A DNA stretch of 64,000 nucleotides, taken from Candidatus Latescibacterota bacterium (GTDB lineage: Bacteria > Latescibacterota > UBA2968 > UBA8231). Made by a program: the position numbers and the translations under genes. The stretch covers positions 1 to 64,000 of the forward strand of contig JAJEFJ010000001.1 in the NCBI GenBank assembly GCA_022820485.1. Direction: 5' to 3'. The notes below the pieces were generated by a model, which saw only the letters and a list, made by a program, of their open reading frames with translations, searched no databases and had not been told where the DNA came from. Positions 9,154-18,757 of this stretch are shown here, one piece after another. Each line of letters starts with the position of its first letter. The first letter of the stretch is position 1.

Positions 9154-11790
9154 TTAGCGCAATCCGGCGAAGATAGTCACAAACGTGAGGAAATTGGTTT
9201 CATCGCCTTGTTGCAATGCTCGGCGTTGCCAGCGCACGCCGATCTTGGTGGACAGTGCGTAGCCCTGATACTCGGAGTTATTGGTAAACTGAGTGGCCAA
9301 GGTCAGGGTAGTGAAATCCTCGACAAAGGCCGGCGGCAGCGGATCGGGCTCTTGCTGTAGGTTCCGAAAGACCTCCCATTCGATTCCCGACTCCGAGACA
9401 AGCTGGCCGGGGATGAGATCATAAGTCCCGATTAAGAAAAAAATCTCCGACAGCTCATTGCGTCGCAGCGCCAAGGGATCTGTCGGGACTTGGCGGGTGT
9501 ACTGCTGCTTCCACTTGGGCGAAATGGTGATCCCCGCAAACGGCTCGTAGAAGTACTCCGCTCTCAGGATGGCACCTAAGAAACTCTCGTCGCGATTTTC
9601 CTGCGCCTGATCTCCGCGCTGAAAATAATGGTCCCACTTGACTTTACCAGCCACGTTCAGCGGTCGCAGACGATGAACGGTAAAATCGAGGTACGATGTG
9701 TTGATCATCGTATTTTGGGCGATCAAGCGATCTTGCACATCCTGTAGCCCCCCTGCCGAAAAGGGAGACTGAACCCACTGGATTAGCGCGTCGGGAATAT
9801 CGTCGCGGGCAAGGCGCAAAAATTCCATGAAGCGAAACTTAAAGCCGCGCAATGGCAGGTCTTCCTGCCAAGTAAAAAGCCCATAGCTCGTCTGGTTGCG
9901 CCGGGCACTACCGATCAACCACTCGCGCAGATGCCCGACCATGACCTTAGACCCGGGCTGCATTTCAGCCCCCGCGTAGAAATTGTAGCCCCGGTGGTCG
10001 CGCTTGTAGGGATAATCAGGTTCGGTATCGTTTTCGAGGCGGTCTATGACGGTATTGTTGTTCATGTCGGTGCCAAAGAGAAATTCGGGCGGATCGACAT
10101 TGTAGCGCAGAAAGGGCTCGACGTAATCGGGCTGCAAATTGTCGTTCTGGTTAAAGTCGTTGACCAAGTCGTTGTTCTCGTCGAGGCCGGGAAATACCTC
10201 GACATCCGCGGCGCGGGTCGTCTGCTGCCCCGGCACAAAGCCGCCGCCGGTAACGCGCCGCCGCCAGTCGGGGAAGCGGTCTTGGTCGTCGTTGTCTTCG
10301 ACAAATTCATAGGTGAAGTTGAGCTCATCTTCGTAGTCGATAAAACCGCGCTGGTCGGGAATGACCATAGAGGTGCCGTAGTTCGGATCCATGGAGAAGG
10401 CCTCGCCATAGGCGAACCAAGGATAGGTCAACCGCGAGGCCGTGACGTAAAAAGCCTCGGCGCGGTCGGACGCTAGGGCCTGCCTCTTGACGATGTTCTG
10501 ATTGGGAAACTTGCGGTGGTGGCGGTTGACGTTGAATTCAGAGCGGAGATTGAATCCGGCAAGCTCGGAAACTTCAAACGTAAAACCCATGATTTCGTTG
10601 GCCGTCGGCAGGCCATATTGGAAGCGAACGACCTGCTGATTGGAGCCATCGCTGATATTGCCGTTGCTCCGCTTGACGGGCAAGAAGACCGTCTCGCCGG
10701 TGAAATTAGTCTGCATATTGGAGGTTACTTCGATGCGAAAATCATTGGCCACCACCAGCTCGATATCGATCTTGCGGGCTTCTTTGAAATCGCCGATCTG
10801 GTCCTTTACGCCCGGGACGAAATCGCGTTCGATGTCGTAACTAAGCGTCAGCACATCGCCGCCGTTGGCTTCGAGCAAGCCTTGACGCCGCGTCCCCCCG
10901 TCAATCGAAGGTTTTATTTCCGGGTGCTCGACATCGTCGATGAAGATCCGTTCGCGGAACAACAGTGCGCCGCCGGTATTATCTTCGGGCGAATCGTCGC
11001 TAAGGCGAACGACGATGCGGCGGACGTTTTCCGCATTCAAGCGCCCCCCCAAGACGCCCTTGAGGGAATTTTCCTCGACGCTCAAGCGGCTGTTTCCGTG
11101 GTTGGCATTGACATACGTCAATCCGAGTGTGGCGAAATCCCCGACTTGGGCAACTCCGCGCAAGCCGTACAAATTGGTAAAGACCGTCTCTCTCGCTTCG
11201 GAGATTTCGCTATCGAGGCGCTGGACGGCAGGATTGTCAATGCGCGAGGCAATGAGGGTCAAGGCGTATTTGTCAGACTGCATATCCCACTGGATACCGT
11301 CGAAGAGCGGCTTTGAAAAAGTCATCGGCGTAAGCGTGGTCCGCAACTGTTCGCCGACGGTCAGCGCGGTGTAGAATTGCCCTTTGGAAGCCGAGGATAT
11401 CAGGACGCGGTTAAACCAACTATTGAAGCGAGGATTCTTGAAAATGCTGCTACCAAAATCGAGCGGGTGTTCCTGACGCCAGTCGTAGATGCGCCAACCC
11501 CGGGTGATATAGTTGCCGTACAGATCGTAATAGCGATCTCCTTCCAAGAAGAGGTTGACGTAGCGCTGGTAGTTGTCCCGGGCGTAGTTGGTGTACTCGT
11601 AGGTCTTCCAGCCATAGAGATAAAGTAGCGTCTGGGGCACGTACCATTTTCGCAGCACCGGACTCAGCGATTCAAAATCGACCGGCGTTCCCGTCGCTCT
11701 GTACGGATTGAAGAACCCACTCTGCAAGTCGGCCTTGAGCTCCAGTGGCAAGAGGGCGAGCAAGACAAAAGACCAAATGGCTTTATTCAT
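9154..11790 (-). CDS. Large predicted outer-membrane beta-barrel protein (878 aa)
   Basis: A signal peptide (MNKAIWSFVLLALLPLELKA) is followed by about 850 residues of alternating polar/aromatic beta-strand sequence. A central Asp/Asn-rich block (about residues 520-610: DNDDQDRFPDWRR, DENNDLVNDFNQNDN, DMNNNTVIDRLENDTEPD) looks like calcium-binding DxNxD loops. The C-terminal third resembles barrel strands and ends FVTIFAGLR. I do not recognise a named family. The gene sits between secreted FlgD-tailed paralog 2 (45 bp upstream) and the TPR gene (21 bp downstream), so the three probably form one envelope unit. The Shine-Dalgarno sequence is weak. Confidence 0.65.
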   Translation of the reverse strand: MNKAIWSFVLLALLPLELKADLQSGFFNPYRATGTPVDFESLSPVLRKWYVPQTLLYLYGWKTYEYTNYARDNYQRYVNLFLEGDRYYDLYGNYITRGWRIYDWRQEHPLDFGSSIFKNPRFNSWFNRVLISSASKGQFYTALTVGEQLRTTLTPMTFSKPLFDGIQWDMQSDKYALTLIASRIDNPAVQRLDSEISEARETVFTNLYGLRGVAQVGDFATLGLTYVNANHGNSRLSVEENSLKGVLGGRLNAENVRRIVVRLSDDSPEDNTGGALLFRERIFIDDVEHPEIKPSIDGGTRRQGLLEANGGDVLTLSYDIERDFVPGVKDQIGDFKEARKIDIELVVANDFRIEVTSNMQTNFTGETVFLPVKRSNGNISDGSNQQVVRFQYGLPTANEIMGFTFEVSELAGFNLRSEFNVNRHHRKFPNQNIVKRQALASDRAEAFYVTASRLTYPWFAYGEAFSMDPNYGTSMVIPDQRGFIDYEDELNFTYEFVEDNDDQDRFPDWRRRVTGGGFVPGQQTTRAADVEVFPGLDENNDLVNDFNQNDNLQPDYVEPFLRYNVDPPEFLFGTDMNNNTVIDRLENDTEPDYPYKRDHRGYNFYAGAEMQPGSKVMVGHLREWLIGSARRNQTSYGLFTWQEDLPLRGFKFRFMEFLRLARDDIPDALIQWVQSPFSAGGLQDVQDRLIAQNTMINTSYLDFTVHRLRPLNVAGKVKWDHYFQRGDQAQENRDESFLGAILRAEYFYEPFAGITISPKWKQQYTRQVPTDPLALRRNELSEIFFLIGTYDLIPGQLVSESGIEWEVFRNLQQEPDPLPPAFVEDFTTLTLATQFTNNSEYQGYALSTKIGVRWQRRALQQGDETNFLTFVTIFAGLR

Positions 11791-11835
11791 CGCGCTAGTT
11801 TCCCATCTCGATAGCGGCTTCGCCTTGCGGTCTGA

Positions 11836-14163
11836 CTAATAGACCACATGGACGACGCGCTGTCGCCGCTCCGTTGTAGTGTCGGTCTCTACCTTGGCGT
11901 CCAGAATGTAGATACCGGGGCGCAACAATAGACCACTCTCATCCCGACCATCCCACACATAGTGCGTCTGGTCCACCTGTTCCGTGCTAGCGACTAGCGC
12001 ACCACTCAAGTCGTAAATCGCGACCTTGGGTTGAGCAGTGGTTTTTACCACTAGCAGGCGTAGCTGTAGCCTGTCGTTGATGCCGTCTCCGTTGGGCGTA
12101 ACAATCGCCGAGGACACCTCCAAGGCGCGGATGATGTGGTCCTCTTGGGCGATCTCGGGCACGAACACCGTCAAAGCCCCCTGGTCTTCCGGCTGGATCC
12201 CTTGGCGAATATCGGGCTGCGTCGTAGAGCTTACCCAAGCGTCGAAAGCAGCCGCATCGGCCAACAGACGCAACGGCAGTCCTACTTCGATGCTATCTCC
12301 GCGGACCTGTTCGGGCAAGTCGATCACGACCGAATCTCCGCTGGCCTCCACCTGCAAGGGTTCAACCCGACGATCCCCTATCCGCAATTGCACCTCGCCT
12401 TCGAGGGAGTTCGGCAAATCGAACACGAGGCGGTTGAAACCCCGATCTGTCGGCCTAGTGCGACCTCCGAGGCGGAAGGTAAAAACCGTCAGCGAATCGA
12501 GGGTTACTTCGCGCGGGGAGACGCTGGCGAAAACCCCGCCGCCGATGAGCGGATCGTCGAAATCGAGGGCTAGCTCGCGCAGCGTCGGTGCCACCTCGGG
12601 ATCTTCGGTCTGTAGGCGCACCTCCATTTGGACGAATCTCCTCGGCGTGGGCGAGCGGAAGGTTTCCCCAGATTCCTTGTAGGCCGAGCTCCACGCGCTC
12701 CAGTCGGCACCGGCTTTCGTCACTGTTACTTCGGGCAATTTCTGGCTGGCCGGCAGTTTGTCCCAACGTCCTTTGGGAACTTCGCGACCATTTTTGTCGT
12801 AATAGAATATCTCTTCGTCTAGTGTATTGCCGGTGCGCGTGCGAATTTCTATGCGCGTCTCATCCGTTGTCTCGGCCTCCCAGCGCATCCGCCGCAGGCT
12901 TTTGGCTCCTGCCAGATCGATAAAATTCGAGGTCATTATCACCTCGGCCGGATGGCCTGCGCCGTAGAGGAAAATCTCGAATAAATGAAAAACGGTTTGC
13001 CTATTGAGGGGAGCTTCGTGGTGATAGAACAGATAGCGCACTTTGCGGGCGGGAAAGCGAAAATCAAAGTTGCGGTTTCTCACGCCCGCGCTGCTCAGCG
13101 TTTCGTTATTGACGAAGCTGAGTAGCTGGTAATCGACCGGACTCTGAAGCCGCTCTTCCCCCTGAGTGGGAATCGGCGTGCCGTCCGAGGTCAATAATTC
13201 AAAACCGGACTGATTCCGGTACGAATTCACCCCCAGCGTGGCAAACCCCGGCGGCGGCTCTACCATCGTTAGTTGATCAATCCAGAAGGTAGCTCCCAGA
13301 TCCCATTCAAACCAATCGCCTTTATCGCGCCAGTCGAGGTCCCCCCGCGAGGTCAAAGTCCACCACGTGGCCGCGGTTCCGTCCATGATGTTGGCGATGG
13401 TGCGCGCGTCGCGCCCAGTCCGTATAACGCCTCCCCGCTCGATTGTCCCTGGAGCGATATTGTCGCCTATGGCCTCGACCTCGACGGCTGCCAGCGCCGC
13501 ATCCAGACTTTTAGCGTGAGCGACGACCCGCACGTACTGGATGGACATATACTCTAAGGTATCGCTGGTCGCCAAATACTCGCCGGTCGCGTTGCCCAAC
13601 TCCGGCGTCACAAGGTCGTACTCTATTACGGTCTCCCGGCTGGGCTGAGTCGTGCCACCCACCCGGTCGTAGCGGAAGACGTCTTGGCCGGTGAGAAAAG
13701 GCGTTCCTTCGGTGACGAAAACGGAAAACTCCCGCAGTGGCCGCGCCCCCTCGGTATCGGGAAAGGTCAGCCGGATCTTTTTCGCTTGGACGAGGCGGCC
13801 CAAATCGATCTCAACCCACCAATCGTCGAGCGGAGCCTCTTGGCTGGGTTGCCACCAAGTAGTGGCCGCGCCATCGAGAATATGGGCAGCTTGGTCAATG
13901 TGGGTCCCCGCACCGCGAATCCCTCCCTGTACCTCTTTCCCCTTGGCGTTTAGATGAAAGAATTCGGCCGCGTCGGCGACGGCATCTATATTGCGCCGGA
14001 AGTGTCTCAAGGCCACGCTGCCATCTGCCGCCAACGACAGCACCCCTTGTGGGAAAGTCCATTGCTGCCACTGGTCTTGGCTGTTGATGAGCAGCGTTCC
14101 AGCACCTATTTCCCCTAGCGGAAAGAGCACCAACAGCGTCAACAAGTATATCCGTTGCAACAT
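11836..14163 (-). CDS. Secreted FlgD-tailed protein, paralog 2
   Basis: This 775-aa protein has a signal peptide (MLQRIYLLTLLVLFPLGEIGA). It is the longest of the four paralogs. It contains two F5/8-type-C-like segments, each with a WW-type ligand motif and a DLG strand (ATTWWQPSQ...WVEIDLG at about 108-130; ATWWTL...WFEWDLG at about 270-298), a third related segment, and a beta region. The C-terminal FlgD-Ig domain reads VTPNGDGINDRLQL...WDGRDESGLLLRPGIYIL and ends VVHVVY. GAGGATAGC precedes ATG. It is probably a carbohydrate-binding extracellular protein, translated with the 878-aa outer-membrane protein 45 bp downstream. Confidence 0.75.
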   Translation of the reverse strand: MLQRIYLLTLLVLFPLGEIGAGTLLINSQDQWQQWTFPQGVLSLAADGSVALRHFRRNIDAVADAAEFFHLNAKGKEVQGGIRGAGTHIDQAAHILDGAATTWWQPSQEAPLDDWWVEIDLGRLVQAKKIRLTFPDTEGARPLREFSVFVTEGTPFLTGQDVFRYDRVGGTTQPSRETVIEYDLVTPELGNATGEYLATSDTLEYMSIQYVRVVAHAKSLDAALAAVEVEAIGDNIAPGTIERGGVIRTGRDARTIANIMDGTAATWWTLTSRGDLDWRDKGDWFEWDLGATFWIDQLTMVEPPPGFATLGVNSYRNQSGFELLTSDGTPIPTQGEERLQSPVDYQLLSFVNNETLSSAGVRNRNFDFRFPARKVRYLFYHHEAPLNRQTVFHLFEIFLYGAGHPAEVIMTSNFIDLAGAKSLRRMRWEAETTDETRIEIRTRTGNTLDEEIFYYDKNGREVPKGRWDKLPASQKLPEVTVTKAGADWSAWSSAYKESGETFRSPTPRRFVQMEVRLQTEDPEVAPTLRELALDFDDPLIGGGVFASVSPREVTLDSLTVFTFRLGGRTRPTDRGFNRLVFDLPNSLEGEVQLRIGDRRVEPLQVEASGDSVVIDLPEQVRGDSIEVGLPLRLLADAAAFDAWVSSTTQPDIRQGIQPEDQGALTVFVPEIAQEDHIIRALEVSSAIVTPNGDGINDRLQLRLLVVKTTAQPKVAIYDLSGALVASTEQVDQTHYVWDGRDESGLLLRPGIYILDAKVETDTTTERRQRVVHVVY

Positions 14164-14180
14164 GCTATCCTCGGACTATT

Positions 14181-14263
14181 GCAATTTAGCATGATTTGAA
14201 CGATTCGAGCGGTGGATCGTCTTGTGCATCCTATTCTGCGTCTATCTGCGTCCATCTGCGGAT
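14181..14263. repeat. Dispersed intergenic repeat, copy A
   Basis: This 83-bp element shares with 29811-29890 the blocks GCATGATTTGAACG, TGGATCGTCT, GTGCATCCTATTCTGCGT and ATCTGCGTCCATCTGCGGAT, with a 3-bp length difference in the middle. It fills the gap between two leftward genes. The 3' part has three CTGCG units spaced 10 bp apart. Confidence 0.8.
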
Positions 14264-16276
14264 TCAATATACGACCGACACCGAACGAAATTGCTCTGAT
14301 ACTTCCTTGTCAGCATCTACCTTTATGTGCAAAAGATAGATGCCCGGCGGGACCAGCGCCCCTTGGTCGTCGCGCCCATCCCATTGCTCAGTGTAAAAAC
14401 CCTTGTTGAATTTCCCGCGCACCAAGTCCCTGATCCGCTGGCCTGTAAGAGTATAGACGCCGATCTCAGTGGCGGTATTTTCGACGCCTAGTAGCGTAAA
14501 CGCGATGCCGAGTTCGTCGTTGATGCGATCGCCGTTGGGCGTCAGGAACGACGAGTCCAACGCAATCTCGGAAAGCGCTTCTATCGAGGTCCCCGTAGCG
14601 AAGACGCGGATGTCGTCGCTATGGAGTTCTGCACTCGCGTCGCCAGGATCGATCGACTGGGGCAAGTTTTCTCCCGTCATTTCCAACACCTCGCCGAGGA
14701 AGTAGGTAGTGAAATCCAACAAGGCCGTGCGAAAGGTCAGCCGCAGATGCTCCTCGCCATCGGCGCGCACTACTTTATGCGAGGGAAAATACACGGCTAA
14801 AACCCCATCGGCGAAACGAACGCTGTCGGGTTCTACTTCCGCTAGCGGCTGTCCAATCTCCAACTTGGCGAACTCGGCCTCAGCTACCGTATTGAGTTTA
14901 ATCGCATCAAAGCCTAGCTGACCGTCGCTGCCAAAACTAGCCAAAACGTCGTAGATAAATGTGGTCTCCTGACCTGCTGGCGCTTCGGGCACCCGGTCTC
15001 CTCTCCCAGCCAGACCTACCTCGCCAACGAGGGATTCCACAAGGAGCGGCGAGTACTCAATCGCCACGGATTTCACCCGACCGAAAGTGTGGAAATCCTC
15101 AGCTACCATATTGAACTGAAGCTGCATATAGCGCCGTGCATCCGGCGAACGAAGCAATTGGCCGGAAAGGTCGTAGGGCGTTGACCAGAAACTCCAGTTT
15201 TGCTCGTCGAGCTTGATCGACGATTTGTCACCGGGGCGATTGCCTTGGACAAAGGGCGATTTCTCCAGCGCCTTATTGTAAACCGCTTCCTCTACTTGCC
15301 GTTCCGCACCTATGTCGCTGATGATGTAGTACGCCTTCGGGGTATCGTCCCTGCCAGTGCGCGTTTCTAACACCAAGCTAATAGGCGCGTCCGGGGCCAG
15401 AACGGGTTCTGGTTCACCCGGCGTTTTGCGAAACTTTTCGAACTCCCAAAAAATGCGCCCGAAATTCACCGGCGCTCCCAAGTCGATAACCGATGTGCGA
15501 TAACTAGTCTCCGGCGCAAAACCCTCGCCGTACACTTCAATTTCGCTCAGCATGTACACCTGTGCGATCAGATTGAAGGCAATGCGCAAAAAACGCAGGG
15601 TCTGCGTGGGAAAGCGGACATCTATAACGCGGTCTGAGTTGACGAAGGTACGCGATAGTACCTGCTCTAGGGTGTGGGGCCGGTCTTCTTCGCTGAGCAG
15701 GAGAAAATCCACCGATTCTCTGGCACCCGATATTTCATAGGCCCGGGGGAAGCGCTGCTTTCTCAAGCCTCCGCCTTCGTCCAGTCCGGTAGCTGGAGGA
15801 TAGAATACCACGCGGTTTATGGGAATGGGAAACGCAAAGTCGAAAGTATATATATCTTCCCGACGCCCCCCACCCACTACAGACCAGCGCAGTTTAGTCA
15901 CCGTAGCGAGATCCCCGTCGATGACCTGAAAGGGTGCCGTGTGGTAGAGAGGCAGAATGCTGGTCCAGAAACGAGGCGTTACCCCCAGTTCAAAATCGTC
16001 CCTTTTGGGTTGTTTACCTAGCTGCCAAGTGCTACCCAGAATCGTGGTGTATTCGCCGCTTTCCGTGCGGGGGCCGGCGATGATATTCTGCTGCGGCAAA
16101 AGTTCGAGGGGCTGTAGGGCACCATCGATTGGGATCGTCTCCAAGCCTACTACTCGCTCACCTAGTTCGTCCCATGGGATCCCGCCCTGTCCAAGGACCA
16201 AGGTGTGGATCTCGGCCCACAGCGGACCGACGCCACTGAACAACACCGCAGCAACGGCAATGAAAGTACTCTTCAT
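14264..16276 (-). CDS. Secreted FlgD-tailed protein, paralog 3
   Basis: This is a 670-aa protein when started at MKSTFIAVAAVLFSGVGPLWA, a good signal peptide; an upstream in-frame ATG would add 35 unlikely residues. A discoidin-like part (VIDGDLATVTKLRW, YTFDFAFPIPINRVVFYPP, TLRFLRIAFN, LSEIEVYGEGF) is followed by a beta domain with IEYSPLLVESLVGEV and IGQPLAEVEPDSV. The C-terminal FlgD-Ig domain reads LTPNGDRINDELGI...WDGRDDQGALVPPGIYLL and ends SVSVVY. The architecture matches paralogs 1 and 4 nearly block for block. No catalytic motif was seen. Confidence 0.75.
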   Translation of the reverse strand: MKSTFIAVAAVLFSGVGPLWAEIHTLVLGQGGIPWDELGERVVGLETIPIDGALQPLELLPQQNIIAGPRTESGEYTTILGSTWQLGKQPKRDDFELGVTPRFWTSILPLYHTAPFQVIDGDLATVTKLRWSVVGGGRREDIYTFDFAFPIPINRVVFYPPATGLDEGGGLRKQRFPRAYEISGARESVDFLLLSEEDRPHTLEQVLSRTFVNSDRVIDVRFPTQTLRFLRIAFNLIAQVYMLSEIEVYGEGFAPETSYRTSVIDLGAPVNFGRIFWEFEKFRKTPGEPEPVLAPDAPISLVLETRTGRDDTPKAYYIISDIGAERQVEEAVYNKALEKSPFVQGNRPGDKSSIKLDEQNWSFWSTPYDLSGQLLRSPDARRYMQLQFNMVAEDFHTFGRVKSVAIEYSPLLVESLVGEVGLAGRGDRVPEAPAGQETTFIYDVLASFGSDGQLGFDAIKLNTVAEAEFAKLEIGQPLAEVEPDSVRFADGVLAVYFPSHKVVRADGEEHLRLTFRTALLDFTTYFLGEVLEMTGENLPQSIDPGDASAELHSDDIRVFATGTSIEALSEIALDSSFLTPNGDRINDELGIAFTLLGVENTATEIGVYTLTGQRIRDLVRGKFNKGFYTEQWDGRDDQGALVPPGIYLLHIKVDADKEVSEQFRSVSVVY

Positions 16277-16451
16277 TAGTCCGAACTCTGGGTTGCAACC
16301 CCCGTATTTTAGACGGGAGCGTTTGTATCGCCCTTTGGGCGAGTGAATCAGCGAGTGACTTGTGTTCGGTACCAGTCGCAAGGATCTAGGCGACAGAAGA
16401 TACGGCAGAACGATGGCTATACAAACCCCTCGCCACTAGACGAGAAACCGC

Positions 16452-16480
16452 TTGGCACTGTTGCTGTTCTGCCCTAGAAT
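16452..16480 (+). promoter_or_regulatory. Sigma70-type promoter for the PcfJ-like gene
   Basis: TTGGCA (16452-16457), 17-bp spacer, TAGAAT (16475-16480), with the ATG 37 bp further on. It lies in the 241-bp divergent gap between the signal-peptide start at 16276 and the gene at 16518. Confidence 0.6.
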
Positions 16481-16517
16481 TAAAAGCTGACGCGGATTAG
16501 ATTAGCGAAAACACGAC

Positions 16518-18074
16518 ATGACCAACGCCACGCACACCCTACTGCTCCCCAACCAAGTTGACGAGACCCTCGCCGCGCATTTTGCCACGCTCGGCGTCGG
16601 CACAATCGCCGCCTACAAGCTCTGGTGCCACCGGCACGGCCTGAGCACAGCGTTAGATAAGACGCCGCAAGAGCGGTCTGAGGAACGAGCGCTTTTCGCC
16701 GCGTTGCAGCCCTCGGTAGATCCAGCAGCCAGCAAAGAGCACGACCCGCGCCGCGCCGCACTGATCCGTCGGCTATTCAACGGCGAGCTAGAGAACGAAA
16801 AGCTCAACGACCTGCTCTCGCGGTTGCGCGTCGAACGCAACGCGCTAGCCAGCGCCCCAGACGCCCAAGAGGCCCTAGGGTGCCTAGTCCTGCACGTCGA
16901 AAAATACGGCCATTTGCTGCGGCCCATGCCAGTGCTCAAGCGCCTCGGTGCCAACCGAGCCAACACCTACATCGCCGCCTTGGGACAACTAGCGCGGCAC
17001 CACCGCGACTGGCTGCGACCAGTGGAGGAGTGGCGACCCTACACGGCCAAGGAGCGGCCGCAGTTCCAGTCGCTGGCACGACACCTGCTCGCTCGCTACG
17101 AGGTCCCCGCGCCCATGGACACCGCTTGGCTCCAAGGGCATACCGCAGAAGCCTATCAACAGCAGGAGTGGTTCAAGCACGTAGCCGGCGGTCAAAACCT
17201 GCGTACTGCGGGTGTGCCGATGAAGGTCACCAAGCGCATGGCGCATATCTTCATGCAGATGAAGCATCCACATCATACCCTGCTTCAAGCACTGCGCATC
17301 GCCCAAGCGGAGGCACTCGGCAGCGATTCCCACTGCTCTTGGTACGTAGCCGCCACGCCGCTGGGCGACTCGTTGGAAAACGAGGAGTTTTGGATCTCGG
17401 TCGTCCACTTCTACGTCAACAACTACCCCATGCTACACCGCACCTACTTCCTGCCGGTTTACGACTACATCCGCCACCAGAAGTACCTGCCCCAACAGAT
17501 CACCCAGCCCGATGGCACCCAAATCGAAACCCCACCGCCGCAGCCCAACTTCTGCATGAAAGGCCGCAGCGCCGCCAAGCTGCTCAACCAAGTGGATGAG
17601 TGGCACGAGACATTGTCGGGAGCAGAAGATGTGCCTCTCAAGACGTGGGCGGCTACAGGTTTGGCTGGTTTCCGCCTCGAAGAATACGACGCGCAACTCA
17701 AGTGCAACCTCGTCTGGACCATCTACGAACTCTGCACCTCACAACAACTTCAAGCCGAGGGCCGCATCATGGGCCACTGCGTCTTTTCTTACACCGACCA
17801 GTGCCTTGCTGGCGACACTTCGATTTGGTCGCTGCGAGCACTCAACGCCGACGCCGAAGAGGCCCTCGAAAAGCGCGTCCTCACCATCGCCGTCGACAAC
17901 CGCCAGCGGGCCGTCACCCAAGCCCGAGGCAAGTTCAACATGGCGCTCAATCAGCGGGAGCGGCTCGAAAAGAGAAGTCGAGCCGGTTCTCTATACGTGC
18001 ATTTGTTGCGCGAGTCAGCGCGGATTTTGCGCTTGTGGAGCGATAAGGTGGGATTGGTGCAGAAGAACACGTAG
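16518..18074 (+). CDS. PcfJ-like domain protein
   Basis: This is a 518-aa soluble protein. The C-terminal third carries the PcfJ-like signature: MGHCVFSYTDQCLAGDTSIWSLR, then VLTIAVDNRQRAVTQARGKFN, a pattern conserved in PcfJ family proteins of plasmids and many chromosomes. The biochemical role of the family is unknown; some members occur on conjugative elements. A helical N-terminal part precedes it. A good promoter lies 37 bp upstream and an Xre-RES toxin-antitoxin pair 86 bp downstream, which suggests a mobile or accessory insertion between the secreted paralog clusters. Confidence 0.7.
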   Translation: MTNATHTLLLPNQVDETLAAHFATLGVGTIAAYKLWCHRHGLSTALDKTPQERSEERALFAALQPSVDPAASKEHDPRRAALIRRLFNGELENEKLNDLLSRLRVERNALASAPDAQEALGCLVLHVEKYGHLLRPMPVLKRLGANRANTYIAALGQLARHHRDWLRPVEEWRPYTAKERPQFQSLARHLLARYEVPAPMDTAWLQGHTAEAYQQQEWFKHVAGGQNLRTAGVPMKVTKRMAHIFMQMKHPHHTLLQALRIAQAEALGSDSHCSWYVAATPLGDSLENEEFWISVVHFYVNNYPMLHRTYFLPVYDYIRHQKYLPQQITQPDGTQIETPPPQPNFCMKGRSAAKLLNQVDEWHETLSGAEDVPLKTWAATGLAGFRLEEYDAQLKCNLVWTIYELCTSQQLQAEGRIMGHCVFSYTDQCLAGDTSIWSLRALNADAEEALEKRVLTIAVDNRQRAVTQARGKFNMALNQRERLEKRSRAGSLYVHLLRESARILRLWSDKVGLVQKNT

Positions 18075-18095
18075 GGCAACCTCGTACTAGATACA

Positions 18096-18124
18096 TTGAC
18101 TAAATAGACCAAATAGACTAAATT
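18096..18124 (+). promoter_or_regulatory. Promoter overlapped by three 9-bp direct repeats (Xre-RES operator)
   Basis: GACTAAATA, GACCAAATA and GACTAAATT stand in tandem at 18098-18124. The same bases contain TTGACT (18096-18101), a 17-bp spacer and TAAATT (18119-18124), so a protein bound to the repeats would cover the promoter. AAGGAG precedes the ATG at 18161. Confidence 0.6.
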
Positions 18125-18160
18125 TTCTACTATAGTTTCACTTTCATAAGGAGTGATACC

Positions 18161-18757
18161 ATGGTACAAACGAAGAGTCGAGACGTAGAGGCGTTGACCG
18201 TCGTGGTGCAGGATGCTGCAAAAAACCTCAGTCCGTATGCGATTGCTACATTGGTTGCACACCCCGACGCCGTGCAGTCCGCTTTAGCGGTCGCGGCGGA
18301 TGCGCTCTCAGTGAAAAGTGCTGGCGAGGACCTTGAGATAATCAGGGGAACTAACCCGCTTTCGGTCGATACGAAAGAGGCGGAGCAACGAATCACAGCG
18401 CGTACCCAGACCGGAAAGAAGGAGGAATTGCTGACCTCGAAAGAACTGACTAGTCGCGCCGGTCTCAAGACCCGTCAATCCGTTCACGACTGGCTACAGA
18501 AAGGCCGAATCATCGGATGGCAAGGTGCCAAGCGTGGCTATGTTTTTCCTGCTGGACAGTTTGACGGGCGCGGTCGGCCTCTCGACGGGCTAGATCGCAT
18601 CACTCCGCATTTTGACGACGGTTATGCCGCTTGGATCTGGCTAACAACGCCGCGTGCCGCCATCGGTGGGGCTACACCACTTGATCTTCTTCGCAAAGGC
18701 GAATTCGATCAAGTGGCGGCGGCTGTTATAGGGGACACCCAAGGCGATTTTGCGTGA
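18161..18757 (+). CDS. Xre/MbcA/ParS-type antitoxin of a RES toxin-antitoxin system
   Basis: This is a 198-aa protein. Residues about 88-130 read like an HTH (LLTSKELTSRAGLKTRQSVHDWLQKGRIIGW). The C-terminal WIWLTTPRAAIGGATPLDLLRKGEFDQV is the MbcA/ParS toxin-binding domain (G-G-x-T-P-x-D-L-L). In known pairs such antitoxins block the active site of the RES toxin and repress their own promoter; the repeats at 18098-18124 are the probable operator. The stop overlaps the toxin start (GTGA), typical of tight coupling. Confidence 0.85.
   Translation: MVQTKSRDVEALTVVVQDAAKNLSPYAIATLVAHPDAVQSALAVAADALSVKSAGEDLEIIRGTNPLSVDTKEAEQRITARTQTGKKEELLTSKELTSRAGLKTRQSVHDWLQKGRIIGWQGAKRGYVFPAGQFDGRGRPLDGLDRITPHFDDGYAAWIWLTTPRAAIGGATPLDLLRKGEFDQVAAAVIGDTQGDFA

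Noticed and set aside
14221..14263. CTGCG units at 10-bp spacing considered as a CRISPR array
   Set aside because: Units are too short, spacers are not unique, and no cas genes are present.
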